Shown piece after piece: positions 37,417 to 49,484 of a stretch of DNA of 64,000 bases (the first letter of the stretch is position 1; every line of letters begins with the position of its first letter). The stretch is from positions 1,364,001-1,428,000 of the forward strand of contig JACZZP010000002.1 of the NCBI GenBank assembly GCA_015183035.1, read 5' to 3'. Under the pieces are notes generated by a model. It did not search any database. It had not been told where the DNA came from and worked only from the letters and a program-made list of their open reading frames with translations. A program made the translations under genes and the position numbers. The stretch is from Meloidogyne chitwoodi. Its lineage: Eukaryota; Nematoda; Chromadorea; Rhabditida; Meloidogynidae.

Positions 37417-38309
37417 GGTACTTTTCCGTTATGCGAGCAATTTCTGCAATTTTTTGTCCGCAACTTTTTCTTCTTTATTTATTATATTGCACACCACAAC
37501 AAAGGCGTACATATGAATAATTCCAACTTTCTGGATGAATTTTTCTGCATAATTCTCGTCTGGAATTCCAACAATTAATTTTTTGTAATAATTCATTTTT
37601 AAAAAGTTTGAAAGAGTAATTTCAAAAAAATATATAAGGAAATATATGATTACCGGAAAATTCCTCCCCAGATTTTCGGAAAATTCCTCCCCAAATAAAA
37701 AATTATTTTAAAAATATTTGAATAAAATAATTTCATTTTACCAAAGTTTATTCGATTAATTTGGTTTTTATGAAATAACAACAAATTGGTCCAATTGCCA
37801 ATTCGGTCAAACTTCTTTAAATAGTTGTTCGCGACAAACCTGAATCTATAGAGGGTATTTTATCACTTTTCCATTTTAGAGCCCATGGCCAGTTGGTTTT
37901 GTGCAAACTTGACTCAATTGAGAGTTTGATAACTTCCCTTAAGGGATTGGACCAATTGGCTGACTGATCTTTTGGGTTTCGATCTTTTGGGTTGACCCGA
38001 TCTTTATTATTTCATAAAAATAAATCCATCGAATAAACTTTGGTAAAATGAAATTATTTTATTCAAATATTTTTAAAATAATTTTTTATTTGGGGAGGAA
38101 TTTTCCTCTTAAAGAGGAATTTTCCGGTCACCAAATATATATAAGGAATTAATGTATCAACGATCATATTATTAGGATGTTTTCAGATTCAGCTTTATAT
38201 AATCTTTTTTGGGAAAATGAAAATTGTTGATTTTATGCTTCCAATATAATAAAGAAAAAAAGTTGCGGACAAAAAATTGCAGAAATTGCCTGCATAAGGG
38301 AAAAGTATC
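37417..38309. mobile_element. Foldback/TIR element hosting a nested element (E4)
   Basis: The left end begins GGTACTTTTCCGTTATGC and the right end is its imperfect reverse complement (GCATAAGGGAAAAGTATC). The arms continue for about 60 bp through a shared TTTTTTGTCCGCAACTTTTT segment. The 8-bp flanks AAAAATTT match (37409-37416 and 38310-38317). The outermost bases resemble E2 (GGTTCTTTTCCGTTATGCC), suggesting relatives. A second complete element (E5) sits inside, so the original E4 was about 400 bp, like E2. Confidence 0.85.
37648..38132. mobile_element. Nested foldback/TIR element (E5)
   Basis: Inserted within E4. The ends read GATTACCGGAAAATTCC on the left and GGAATTTTCCGGTCACC on the right, with arms of more than 100 bp including the GGGGAGGAATTTTCC block. 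The target duplication AAATATAT is exact (37640-37647 and 38133-38140). The core at about 37853-37905 resembles, at lower identity, the E1/E2 core: the ATTTTATCAC, AGAGCCCAT and GTTGG blocks fall in the same order. No transposase is present. Confidence 0.87.
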
Positions 38310-38408
38310 AAAAATTTTTTAAACTATTTTTATATTTATTGTTATAATTATTTGTTATATATTTATAAGAAACAAATCAATAGCTCTTTTATATATTTAT
38401 TTATATAA

Positions 38409-40667
38409 TTATGAAATTCTACAATTGGAAATATTCTTTTTAAATTCACATCTTTCATTATTTTTTTTATTAGAAAAATTATTTAATTTAATCATTTTTT
38501 TTGTTGAATTTATATTATTATTATTTAATGATTCTGATTCGATAATGGAAAAATAATGATGAAGAAATAAAGCATTAGCTGATATTTGTTCATTATTATT
38601 ATCATCACTTTCTGAACTTATTGAAGAAATACTTGTTGTACTATTATTATATTCTTCACTTTCTGATGAAGAATAATTACTTTAAAAATAAATAAAATAT
38701 TTATTAATTTAATTTAAATAAATTTTACTTTTCAGTTATTGGATTTTGTTTGTTTATTTTTTTAAAAGAATTATAAAAAGGAGAAGAAAATTCCTAAAAT
38801 TAAATATTTTTTAATTTTTAATTTTAATATTTACTAAATTATTTTTAATTTTTTTATTTTGATAACAATCAGCACTTTTACATCTTCTTTTTGTAAAATA
38901 TTTATTATTATTTTGTTTTTTCTTCTTTTTATTTATATATTCTTTTTAAAAATATATTAATTTAAATATTATTTAATAAATAAACCTTTTTTATTATTAA
39001 AATATATTTCTGAAAAATAATTATTTCTTTTAGATAAGATTAAGGAAGATGATGAAGAACATATTGAATCTTTAATATTATAATAATTACCCTTTACTTC
39101 TTTTCTTTTATTATTTGGAATTATTAAAGGAGCTATTACTGTTTCATAATAATTTTCTGATGATGTCGAACTTTGAAAATACTTAAAAAAATAAATATAT
39201 TTTTATAAAAAATAATTACTAATTGAATATCCGGAGGAGGTAATGGAGGTGGATTACTTTTTGGAAGAGGGGGAGGAAAACATTTTGGTAATTTATTAAA
39301 ATAATATTTATTATTTTTACATTTATTTTGATTACCACAAAAAAGTTTTCCATTAAAAAAAGAATAAGAAATTCCAAATAATTCTTTCTAAAAATAATAA
39401 TTATTATTTAAAATAAAATAATTAATTACTTTACAAATTGAACAACAAAAACAATTAGAATTTGCATGCCATTTAAATATTTGATTATTCTAAATTTAAT
39501 TAATTAATTAATTAAATAAATAAATAAAACTTGTAAAATAATATATGGCTGATTTTTATTAATTTCATTTAAACAAGTTAAACAATTATTATTATTATTA
39601 TAACAAAATAAACAAAAAGGAAATTGTTTATTTTTATTAGATTTCATCTTTAAAAATAAATAAATTAAATTAAAAATAAATAAACAAACAATATATTGAC
39701 TACCAGCTAATGATTTATTACATTTTAAACAACTAAAATGATTTAAATGCCAAATTTTGCCTTCTGCTTGAGTATATTCTTCACCAAATATTAACTTTAA
39801 TATTAAATTAATTATTTAAAAAATAAATAATAAACTTCATCACAACCAACACAACGAGGTCTGATTAATTCTGCATGATGACGACCACAAAAAATACTTT
39901 TTTTTTAAAAAAATTAATTTAAATTATTTTAATTTAATTTACTTATTTTGATGTACAAAATATATTAAATTAATTAATAATTCTTTACATTCAAAACAAA
40001 CAAAACAATTTAGATGCCAATATGTAAATAATCCAAAATGAGAAATTGCAGTAATAATTAATGATTTTGTTTTTATTTTTAATTTACACTATTTTTAAAA
40101 ATAAATAAATAAAATTAATTAATTAATTACTTGTTTACAATAATATATTTCTTTTTTATTTTCTTTTAATTTTTTAATTATTCCTTGACCAAAATAATTT
40201 TGTTTTCTTTTAAAAGCAAATTCTGCCAATTTATAACGTTCTTTATTATTTTTTAAATTTAAACAATAATTTTCAGAAATATCTTGTAAAGGTAATTGAT
40301 ATTCTAATAATTTTGATATTTTTTTATTAAAATTTAAAAATAAATATTTTGAAGAAAAATAATAATTATAAATCTAAAATTAAATTTAAAAATAAAAATA
40401 AAAATAAAAATAAATAATTAACCAATTCAGATTTTGTTTTCCAATTATTATTATTATTATATAATTCATTAATTGCATAACCTTTTAATTAATTAATTAA
40501 TTAAAAAAAATAAAAATTAATTTACCAGAATCATTATCACTATTTTTTATATTTATTTTTTTTATTTTTTTATAAATTAAATAATCTTCATTTTTATTAT
40601 TAAATTGTTGTTGTTTTTCTTTTTTTATTAAATAATTATTATTATTATTAATTTCATTAAAATTCAT
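38409..40667 (-). CDS. prkl-1: Prickle-like PET/LIM planar polarity protein
   Basis: A cytoplasmic scaffold of the planar cell polarity (Wnt/PCP) pathway. The start at 40667 gives [16 protein letters not shown]. The PET domain reads [18 protein letters not shown], then [19 protein letters not shown]. Three LIM domains follow with their Cys/His ligands: YCKQCKLKI with [15 protein letters not shown] and [27 protein letters not shown] with [15 protein letters not shown]; and LTCLNEI with FCCSICKKELFG and CGNQNKC. The PRK-specific region includes [11 protein letters not shown], matching the family's basic SAD-C motif. The last four residues are CRIS, a CaaX-type prenylation signal as in Prickle. 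The C-terminal half is Asn/Ser-rich and low complexity. Tiny AT-only introns divide at least ten exons. Testin is the alternative family, but the C-terminal CaaX motif favours Prickle. Confidence 0.88.
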
Positions 40668-41835
40668 TTTTTAAAAATAATTAAAATAAATAAATATTTA
40701 TTATTTTTAGTTATCGATATTTTCTTATTTTTAATAAATAAATAAATAAATAAAAATATTATTGAATGACCTTATGGGTTTAGGTCAAAGAAAAAAGAAA
40801 CCCGCTCTTTTAGTTAAAATATAAATAAATAAATTATATTTTATTTAAAAAATAAATATTTTAAAAAATATTTGTTAGAAAATGTGGAAAGGAAAAAACA
40901 AATTGAAGTAACAAAAATAAATTAATATTTTCTTATTTTTATTTTTATTGAATAAAAAAAGCAACAAATCCTCCCAAGGGTAAATTATTATTTATTTATT
41001 TTATTAAAAGATTTTAAAAAAATATATTTTTTTATTATTTGAATAGCTTTTTTATTTTATAAAAAAATAAAATAATTAAATTATATTTATTTTTTAATTT
41101 TTATTATATCCAGATTTTTATTAAAGCATTTTACTTTATTTAAAAAAAGAAAAGTATTTATTTATTTATTTATTATATAGGCGAAAACCACTAATTTTCG
41201 GATAAAGTGGAAAAATAAAAAAAAATAAAAAATTTATTGTTGCGGTCATCACCGATTGGACAAAAAAATAAAAGAAATTGTTATATTTAGAAAAAGCAAA
41301 AATAATAATAATTATTATTTTTTATTTAAAGAAAATTATTTAAAAAAAAAATAAATTAATTTATTTTATTTTATATAATTTTGAAGGTTAAATTATTTTA
41401 TAAATTCCAAATAAATTAAAAAATAAATTAAAAAATATGCGGATCACAGCATGAATAAAAAATAAAAATTGAGGAAAAAAGTTTTTTTAAAATTAAAATA
41501 AAATATTATTTAATTAAAAATATATTTATTTAATTATTATAATATAACTGTTCAATCATAAAAGAGAAAAAGATTAAAATATTATTTAAATAAATGATTA
41601 TTTAATTAATTAATTTATTTATTTATTTAGATAATAAAAATATTTATTTATTTGTCTTATCAATTTTCTTCTAAAAAATTAAAATAATTAATTTAAATTA
41701 TTTATTTATTTAAATTAAAATTTTCTTTTTTTAAAAAAAATAAAATAAATAATTGCGCATATTAAAAATATATTTTTTTTTTCTCCCAAAGGAGTGCTTT
41801 GTTTTATGGAGAAAAGTATTTATTTTTATTTATTT

Positions 41836-41870
<35 letters not shown>

Positions 41871-41953
41871 TTAATAATTGTGACATTTATTTATTTTTTA
41901 AAGAAAAATAAAATAAAAATAAAAAATAATTTTATTAATTAAAATTAATATAT
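40668..41953. other. AT-rich intergenic region with ATTT microsatellite
   Basis: Nearly pure A/T, with a TTTATTTATTTA run at about 41818-41872. I see no gene. It lies upstream of Prickle and downstream of the desaturase, so the Prickle promoter should be here. Confidence 0.5.
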
Positions 41954-43956
41954 TTAAAATGATTTATTATTATTATCTTTATTATTAATAATCCTTTTAT
42001 GCAGCTGTTCCAGCTGTCTACCCATTTGACTATAAATATTAGAAATAGGTGTTATTTTACGTTCATATGCTTGGCCAATAATTGCAAAGAAATCAATAAA
42101 TGCCTTAAAATATTTAAAATTAAATTAAATAATTAAAAATTACTTTAGTTAAATTAAATGGAGTCATCATTTCAGATGTTCTATAATCTTGAGGAAAAGT
42201 ATGATGATAATTATGTCCTCCCTCTCCTACAGCTAATATTGTTGTCCAAACCTAAATTAATTTTAAATAAATTAATTTATTATTTAATTAAACTTAACAG
42301 ATTCTGCTGGACTTATATTAATATTATAAGGTCTATAGCCAAATCTTTTTAAATTAAATTAAATTAAATTAAATTAAATTAAATTAAATTAAATTAAATT
42401 AAATTAAATTAAATTAAATTAAATTAAATTAAATTAAATTAAATTAAATTAAATTAAATTAAATTAAATTAAATTAAATTAAATTAAATTAAATTAAATT
42501 AAATTAAATTAAATTAAATTAAATTAAATTAAATTAAATTAAATTAAATTAAATTAAATTAAATTAAATTAAATTAAATTAAATTAAATTAAATTAAATT
42601 AAATTAAATTAAATTAAATTAAATTAAATTAAATTAAATTAAATTAAATTAAATTAAATTAAATTAAATTAAATTAAATTAAATTAAATTAAATTAAATT
42701 AAATTAAATTAAATTAAATTAAATTAAATTAAATTAAATTAAATTAAATTAAATTAAATTAAATTAAATTAAATTAAATTAAATTAAATTAAATTAAATT
42801 AAATTAAATTAAATTAAATTAAATTAAATTAAATTAAATTAAATTAAATTAAATTAAATTAAATTAAATTAAATTAAATTAAATTAAATTAAATTAAATT
42901 AAATTAAATTAAATTAAATTAAATTAAATTAAATTAAATTAAATTAAATTAAATTAAATTAAATTAAATTAAATTAAATTAAATTAAATTAAATTAAATT
43001 AAATTAAATTAAATTAAATTAAATTAAATTAAATTAAATTAAATTAAATTAAATTAAATAATTACTTATGTGCAACACTATTAATTAACCAAGTAGCATG
43101 TAAAGCAAAACAATAACGAAATATTGCTCCAGTTAAAAAAGCTATAATTGGTTTTTCTTCCCAAAAATATACAGGAATTACAGTTGGAATTAAAAAACAA
43201 AAAATAAAAACTAAAATTAAATAATATCTGAAAAACAAAAAATTAAAAATTAATTAATTTAAAAAACTTTTTTTGAAATATTAAAACTGGGTCAGAATAT
43301 AAATCACTTAAATCTAAAGTTTTTCCTTTGGATTTAACTTGTGGATGTTTTTTAACAAGTAGCCAACCAATATGAGCAAAGAAAAGTCCTCTATTAACAT
43401 TATGAGGGTCAGCATTTGTGTCAGACCATTTATGATGACATCTGTGATCTCTAGACCATTCAATTATATCATTTTGAAAAGAAATACAATTTAATAACAT
43501 TAATAATGAACGAAAAGGCAATTTAGCTTTATATGACTTTAAATTTAATTTTATTATTTTATTAATTATTTTATTTAATTATTACTTTATGTGACCATAG
43601 ACGATGTGCTCCAGCTAATTAATTTATTTATTTATTTAATTATTAATTTATTAATTTATTAATTTACCTGTTATTCCCATACCACCAATAATCCAAAGAA
43701 AAATAGTCCAAATAAAAGTTAACCATTTTGCATTAAATAAAAAATGCCAAAATCCTTGAATTGCACCCAAATGTAAAATTGTAAATAAAAAAACATTTCT
43801 CCAAACAATTTTAGCTTTAAAATTATCCTAAAATATTATTTTATTCAAAATTAAAATAAATAAATAAATAACATTTTGTTGTTGAATAATTAAAGATTCT
43901 TCTAAATCTGTGGCTAAAAATTGTTCTTTAATTAAATCTTCATTTTTAGTAGACAT
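41954..43956 (-). CDS. Acyl-CoA desaturase (delta-9, stearoyl-CoA type)
   Basis: An ER-membrane di-iron enzyme that introduces a cis double bond in fatty acyl-CoA, using cytochrome b5. The start at 43956 gives MSTKNEDLIKEQFLATDLEE. All three His boxes are present: HRLWSH (in GITAGAHRLWSHKSYKAKL), HRCHHKWSDTNADPHN, and HNYHHTFPQDYR (in GEGGHNYHHTFP). NSVAHKFGYRPYN, with the extra conserved His and Asn, is split by the repeat intron at 42345-43065. Hydrophobic segments flank the His boxes as in the family. The protein ends NNKDNNNKSF. The closest known relatives are nematode FAT-5/6/7-type enzymes; which one cannot be told by eye. Confidence 0.93.
42350..43059. repeat. (AAATT)n pentanucleotide array filling an intron
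   Basis: About 142 uninterrupted copies of AAATT (710 bp) occupy nearly the entire 721-bp desaturase intron (42345-43065), leaving only the splice-site bases. No variant unit is visible. Assemblers often misjudge the length of such arrays, so the true copy number may differ. Confidence 0.97.
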
Positions 43957-44452
43957 TTTATTTATTTATTTATTAAATTAATTAAATTAATTAATTTATT
44001 TATTTATTTATATAAAAATGAAATAAAAAAAATAATAATTATTTTTTAATATAAAAATGAGAATGGGACCATAATAATATTTTATAATCTTTTTTTTTCA
44101 AATAAAATCAGCAAAAAAAATTAATGGGTAGAAAACGTGAAAAACATCCCATAAAATTAATAATTAAAAAAAATTAAATTAATTAAAATTTAAATATTTT
44201 AATTAATTTATTTAAATATTATATTCCAAATATTATTTTTATATTTTATTTTAATAAAATAAAATGACCATTTGTTATTTTCCTTTTAATTTAAAAAATA
44301 AAAAAGTTTTTAGAGTTGTGTCTAACCAAAATAAATAAATAAATAAATAAATAAATAAAACAGTTGTTCTGTTATTTATTTAAAAATTAAGAAAAATAAA
44401 TATTTTTATTATTTTATAAAATTATTTAAAAATATTTTATAAAATAATAAAA
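43957..44452. other. Divergent intergenic region
   Basis: This lies between the 5' ends of the desaturase (minus) and the Asn-rich gene (plus). It is A/T-rich with an AAATAAAT run at about 44330-44360. I see no gene. Confidence 0.5.
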
Positions 44453-47400
44453 ATGACAAATTATGAAAATGAACAAAATAATGAACAACAAAAACAACAA
44501 ATAAAATCAAAAATTCAAAGAAATCATTCAATTAAAACAATTATTGCTAGGTTTATAATTAATTAATTAATTAATTTAAATTAATTAAAGTTATGAAGCT
44601 GAAGAAGAAACATTTTTAAAAGAATTAGTTTGTTTTTTTTAATTAAATTTATATTAAATTTTTTTAAAAAAAGAAAAAAATGAAAGCAGAATGTGAAGAA
44701 GAAAATTTACAAAAAAATAAATTAAAAAATAATTTAAATTTAAAAAAACAAAAATTAGAAAAAATTGAAAATGAAGAAGAAGAACAAACAGAAATACTTG
44801 GTATTTATTTATTTAATTTAATTTAATTTTTAATTAAAAAAGGAACATTTTGTTTATTACTTGGTGAAATTGAAAAATTAAAAAAACAAAATAAAAATTT
44901 AAAAAATTATTTAATTAAAAATAAAATAAAAAATAATAATAATAAAAAAGAAAATAAAAATATTTTATCAAATTATTTAATAAAAAGTGGATGTACAGCA
45001 GCAGCTATTTGTTCATTATCTAATAATTATTTACAAGTTATTTTAATTTAAATTAATTAATTAATTAATTAATTTAGAATTCTTCTGAAAATTCAACAAG
45101 TTGTTCTTCAACATTTAGTGAAATATTTTTAAAAAAACAAAAAAATATAATTAATTATAAAAATAAAGAAATAATAAATAAAAATAATTTAAAAATAATA
45201 AATGGAAAAGGAGCAAAAGAAGAATTAAGCCCTTTACCTCCTCCAATAAATAAAGTTTATTTAAATTAATTTAAATTAATTTAATTAATTTAGAATAATT
45301 TATCTGTTAGTGTTTATTCTACTGATCTTTCCTCAGATTCTTCAGGATTTTATCGTAAAAATATTATTTTAAATAATTCAAAAATAAATCAATCAAAATT
45401 AAATAAAACTGAATTTTTTGATGATTTTGATAATAATAAAAAAGGTTTTTATTTTTTAATTTAAATTAAATTTATTTTTAAGAAGATTTAAATATTTTTA
45501 AACATAGACGTAAATTAGGAAGACGTTCAGATGAACAAAAACAATTTATTAATTTTTCAAATTCATTAACAACGAGTGGAACAAGTCCTTCAATTGGGTC
45601 TATTAGTGCTAGTTCTTCAGTTAATAATTATTAAATATTAATTTTAAATTATTTTATTTTTTTTAAAAAAAGATAGAACCTCCAATTAATAATAATTTAA
45701 TGATTTCTTCAAAAAATAGTCTTTTTGACTTTTTTGGTTTTGGTAATAATAATTCAAATAATAATTCAAATAATAATTCAAATAATAATTCAAATAATAA
45801 TTCAAATAATAATTCAAATAATAATTCAAATAATAATTCAAATAATAATTCAAATAATAATTCAAATAATAATTCAAATAATAATTCAAATAATAATTCA
45901 AATAATAATTCAAATAATAATTCAAATAATAATTCAAATAAATTATCTACAAAATTAGTAAATGTTGTAGATAATTTAATTATTCATAAAGTTAATAAAA
46001 AAAGTAAAAAAATAAATAATAATAATTCTTTTTCTTCATATTCATCAATAAATTCTTCTTTTAATAATAATAAAATATTTAAAAATAATATAAAAATAGA
46101 ATCTGAACCAAATTTATTAATAAATAATAATAATAATAAATTAATTAAAAATAATAAACGTCCACAAAGTTGTTTTATAGAACAAAAACAACAATTAATT
46201 AATTATAATAATTTAAATGATGAAATTAAATTACTTAAATTAAGGTATAATTATTAATTTAATTTAATTAAAATAAAATAAAAGAAATGCTCGTTTAATT
46301 GAACAACTTAAAGAAAAATCATCTCTTCTTTCTTCAGCAAATTCTCAAATTAATTCAAATAAATTAGAAAAATTAAAATTTTTAGAATATTTTAATAAAA
46401 ATAATTTTATTTTGAAAATTGAAAAAAATATAAAATTATTAGATGAAAAAATAAATAAATTAATTAATGAAGAATTACTAAAATTTAAATTAGAATCTGA
46501 AAAATATAAAAAAATAATATTAAATGATGGAATTAAAGATAAACAAGTAATTAATTAATTACTTTATTTATTTATTTTAATTAATTATTAAAAGGTATTA
46601 CAAGAATTATTAAAACAATTAGAAAAACTTCAAAAAGAAAATTTAATTTTAATTCAAAATAAACAATTAAATAATAATTTTGATTTAATTACTTCGTTTA
46701 ATTCTTTATATTCTTTTTCTATTGGTCTTGTTAAAAAATTAGGAGAAATTCGTTCTTTATTATCAAAAAAATATTTTGAAGAATTTGAAAATAATTTAGA
46801 ATTAAATATATTAAAAGGACAATTATTAATTTCAAATATTCAAGTATTTTTATTTAAATTATTTATTTAAATTATTTAAATATTTTTTAGATTGAGAGAC
46901 AACGTTTACATTTATTTTTATTAGAAAATGATAAAAATAAATTATTTAATAATAATTCTTCTTTTTCTTCTTCTTTTCATCGTTCAATTTCTTATAATGG
47001 AGAATCTTTTTTAGATAAAATTGTAAAATCAAAAATTGAATTTTTTATACCTTTTAAATTATATAAACAAAGATTATTTTTACAAAAAAAAGAAAATAAT
47101 TGTTTTGATTCTTTAGTTGAAAATAATGAACAAGTTTATTTAATTTAATTAAATTTAAAATTAAATAATTTAAAGAATATTGAAATGGAATTTTTACATT
47201 TATTTGATTCAGCTTGGTGTCTTTCACATATTTATAATAATAATAATAATAATAAACAATTAATTAATTATAATAATTCTCCTTTATTTAAACAAAAAGT
47301 ATTTTTTATTTATTTATTTATTTATTTAATTAATTAATTAATTATTAGATAATTAATAATAATAATCGTTCACGTCCAATACTTGTTAGACAAAATTCAA

Positions 47401-48176
47401 CAATAAATGAATTATTTGATAATAATAATTTACAAAATAAGTATTAATTAATTAATTAATTAATTAATTTTAATTATTTTTAAAGAATTATTAAAGGATT
47501 AATTTCTTCAAAAACAACAGAAAATATTTTTAATAAAAAACAAAATAATTATTTATTACCTTCTTCTTCTATTTTACGTCCACCAACACCTTCAGCACCA
47601 CCAATTTCTTTATTAAATAATTCTTCGTTAAATAAAAATGATATTCTTAAACGAAAAGTATATTTTTATTTAATAATTAATTTTATTATTTAAATTAAAT
47701 TTAAAAAAAAAAGAATATAAAACAAGATAATCAATTAATTTATTCTTCAAATCGTTTTGATTTTTTGACTTCAATAGAAGGAAATAATTCTTCTTCTTTT
47801 ACAAGAAGACCATTAATACGTTCAATTGCTTATAATAATAATAATAATAAAAGTCCTTCTTCACCAAAATTAAATAATAATCAAGTTTTTAATATTTAAT
47901 TTATTAATTTATTTAATTTTTTTAAAAAAAGTTAAAATCTTCAATAAATTCTGGAGGAATTCGTTCAGCAAGTACAAGTCGATTACCTAAAGCTATTAAT
48001 AATAATAATAAACAAATTGTAATTTTATTTAATTAATTAATTAATATATTTTTAATTTTTAAAAGGAAAATAATTATTTAAATTCTTCTAATCAAATGCC
48101 TAAATCTGTAAAAAAAGTAGGAACATCATGGCTTAATAAACTTCGTCGTAAATCTGTTCCTTTAAATAATAATTAA
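44453..48176 (+). CDS. Asn/Ser-rich coiled-coil protein, unknown function
   Basis: I do not recognise the family. The start at 44453 (MTNYENEQNNEQQKQQIK) leads into a charged coiled coil: SYEAEEETFLKEL, then KMKAECEEENLQKN and GTFCLLLGEIEKLKKQNK. Middle exons are Ser-rich (STDLSSDSSGFYR, TTSGTSPSIGSIS) and carry the NNSN array (45744-45939). A second coiled-coil block follows (LNDEIKLLKLRNARLIEQLK, then QELLKQLEKLQKENLIL). A region with FDSAWCLSHIYNNN is followed by basic Ser/Pro motifs (RPILVRQNSTINEL, LRPPTPSAPP, SASTSRLPKA). The last exon reads SVKKVGTSWLNKLRRKSVPL, then NNN and stop. More than ten exons have AT-only introns. A scaffold or cytoskeletal role is possible from architecture alone. 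Some exon joins are uncertain. Confidence 0.65.
45744..45939 (+). repeat. In-frame 12-bp tandem repeat coding (NNSN)n
   Basis: About 16 nearly identical copies of AATAATTCAAAT lie within an exon of the Asn-rich gene. The unit is a multiple of three, so length changes keep the frame. The antisense strand is also open (an NYYL repeat), but that is a by-product of the array. Confidence 0.95.
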
Positions 48177-48879
48177 TTTAAATAAATAAATAAATATTTT
48201 TTAATTTTATTTTTCTTTCTTTTTAAATAATTTTTCTTTAAAAAAACGTGATTGTGTAAAATAAAGTATAAAATAAATAAATAACAAACAATTAATTTAT
48301 TAAAGAATTTTTGACCGGCCAAGTTTAGGGGTAATAAAAATTAAATTCTTTTAATCTGTCAGCTGTTTCTTTTTAAATAATTTATTTTACTCCAATTTTG
48401 TTGTACTTTAAATTATTTTAAATTAAATATAAAAATGTTAATAAACATTTTTTGACGAAATTTTTGGTCATATGTTTTTATTTTATTTTAAATAATAAAA
48501 TAAATTTAATTATTTTAGTAAAAATAAATAACTTTTAAAAGAGTAAAAGTTAATAAATAATTTTCTTTTATTTATTTATTAAACACATTTGCTTTGAAAA
48601 ATTCTTTTTATTTAAAATATTTTTTCATCAAAGATTTGCAACATTTAAAATTAATTAAAAAATATATAATTATAATTAAATAAATAAATTAATTAAAATA
48701 TTTATTTTATTTAATAAAATTTTATTAAAATTAATAAAAAGTTTTTATTTATTTAATTAATGTAATTTAATACTTTTTTACTTCTTTTATCTTCTTGAAA
48801 AAATTTTTTTGTTTTTTTTCAAGTTGATCTATTTTATATTTATTTTTAATTTCTAGGAATATTTTTATTTTTTATAAAA
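48177..48879. other. AT-rich intergenic region
   Basis: A/T-rich spacer between two plus-strand genes, with no gene seen. A short, more complex stretch (48311-48410) near a GACCGGCC motif belongs to no recognised feature. Confidence 0.45.
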
Positions 48880-49484
48880 ATGGTGAATTGTGAATTACTT
48901 AAAAAACAAATACAACAATTTAAATTAGGAAAGGAAGCTGCTGCTGATTATTATAAAGAGTTTAAAAAAATTAAATAAAAATTATCTTTTTTAGTCTTTT
49001 TTCAAAACATAATGATGTTGCTGATGCTTATGGAGGTGTTGATCCAGATACGGTTAAAATAAATTTTATTAATATATTTGACTAAAAATTAATAATAAAA
49101 AAATAAGGTTGGAAGATCACAACGTTATATAATGATGGCAATGAATGAACTTCAAGTAATTAATTAATTAATATTTAATTTTATTATATAAAGGCTTTAA
49201 TGCAATTACCTGGACAAATTAATGATGAACGTTCATGGCGTTCATCACTTTCTAATGTTAAAGAACATTATAATGATATTGATGTTCCTTTAGCTAATTT
49301 TATTGTAATTTAATTTTTTAAAAATAATAAGAATTTTATTTTTATAATTTTAAAGAAAACAAAAGATTCTTGGTTAACAATAATACAAAAATATTCTGGT
49401 GGATTAAATTCTGAACAAAAAAAAGAATGGGAAGAATTATTTGCTAAAGCTTATGCTGATATGAAAAAATGGAATTGGATTTAA
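48880..49484 (+). CDS. Small single-domain globin-like protein
   Basis: Five exons give about 142 residues, the usual globin length. The start is MVNCELLKKQIQQFKLGKEA, then DYYKDLFSKHNDVADAYGG, which fits globin helices A to C. VGRSQRYIMMAMNELQALM fits helix E, and SLSNVKEHYNDIDVPLANF fits helix F with His of KEHY as the proximal F8 ligand. KTKDSWLTIIQKYSGGLNSE fits helix G, and WEELFAKAYADMKKW fits helix H. The pattern resembles C. elegans GLB-1-type globins. The usual CD1 Phe and distal His/Gln are not obvious, so heme binding or ligand chemistry may be unusual. All introns are GT/AG and short. It would be a cytosolic oxygen- or redox-binding protein if the assignment holds. Confidence 0.65.

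Noticed and set aside
45686..45937. Antisense open frame with a repeating NYYL pattern
   Set aside because: It is the reverse reading of the AATAATTCAAAT array and has no support as a gene.
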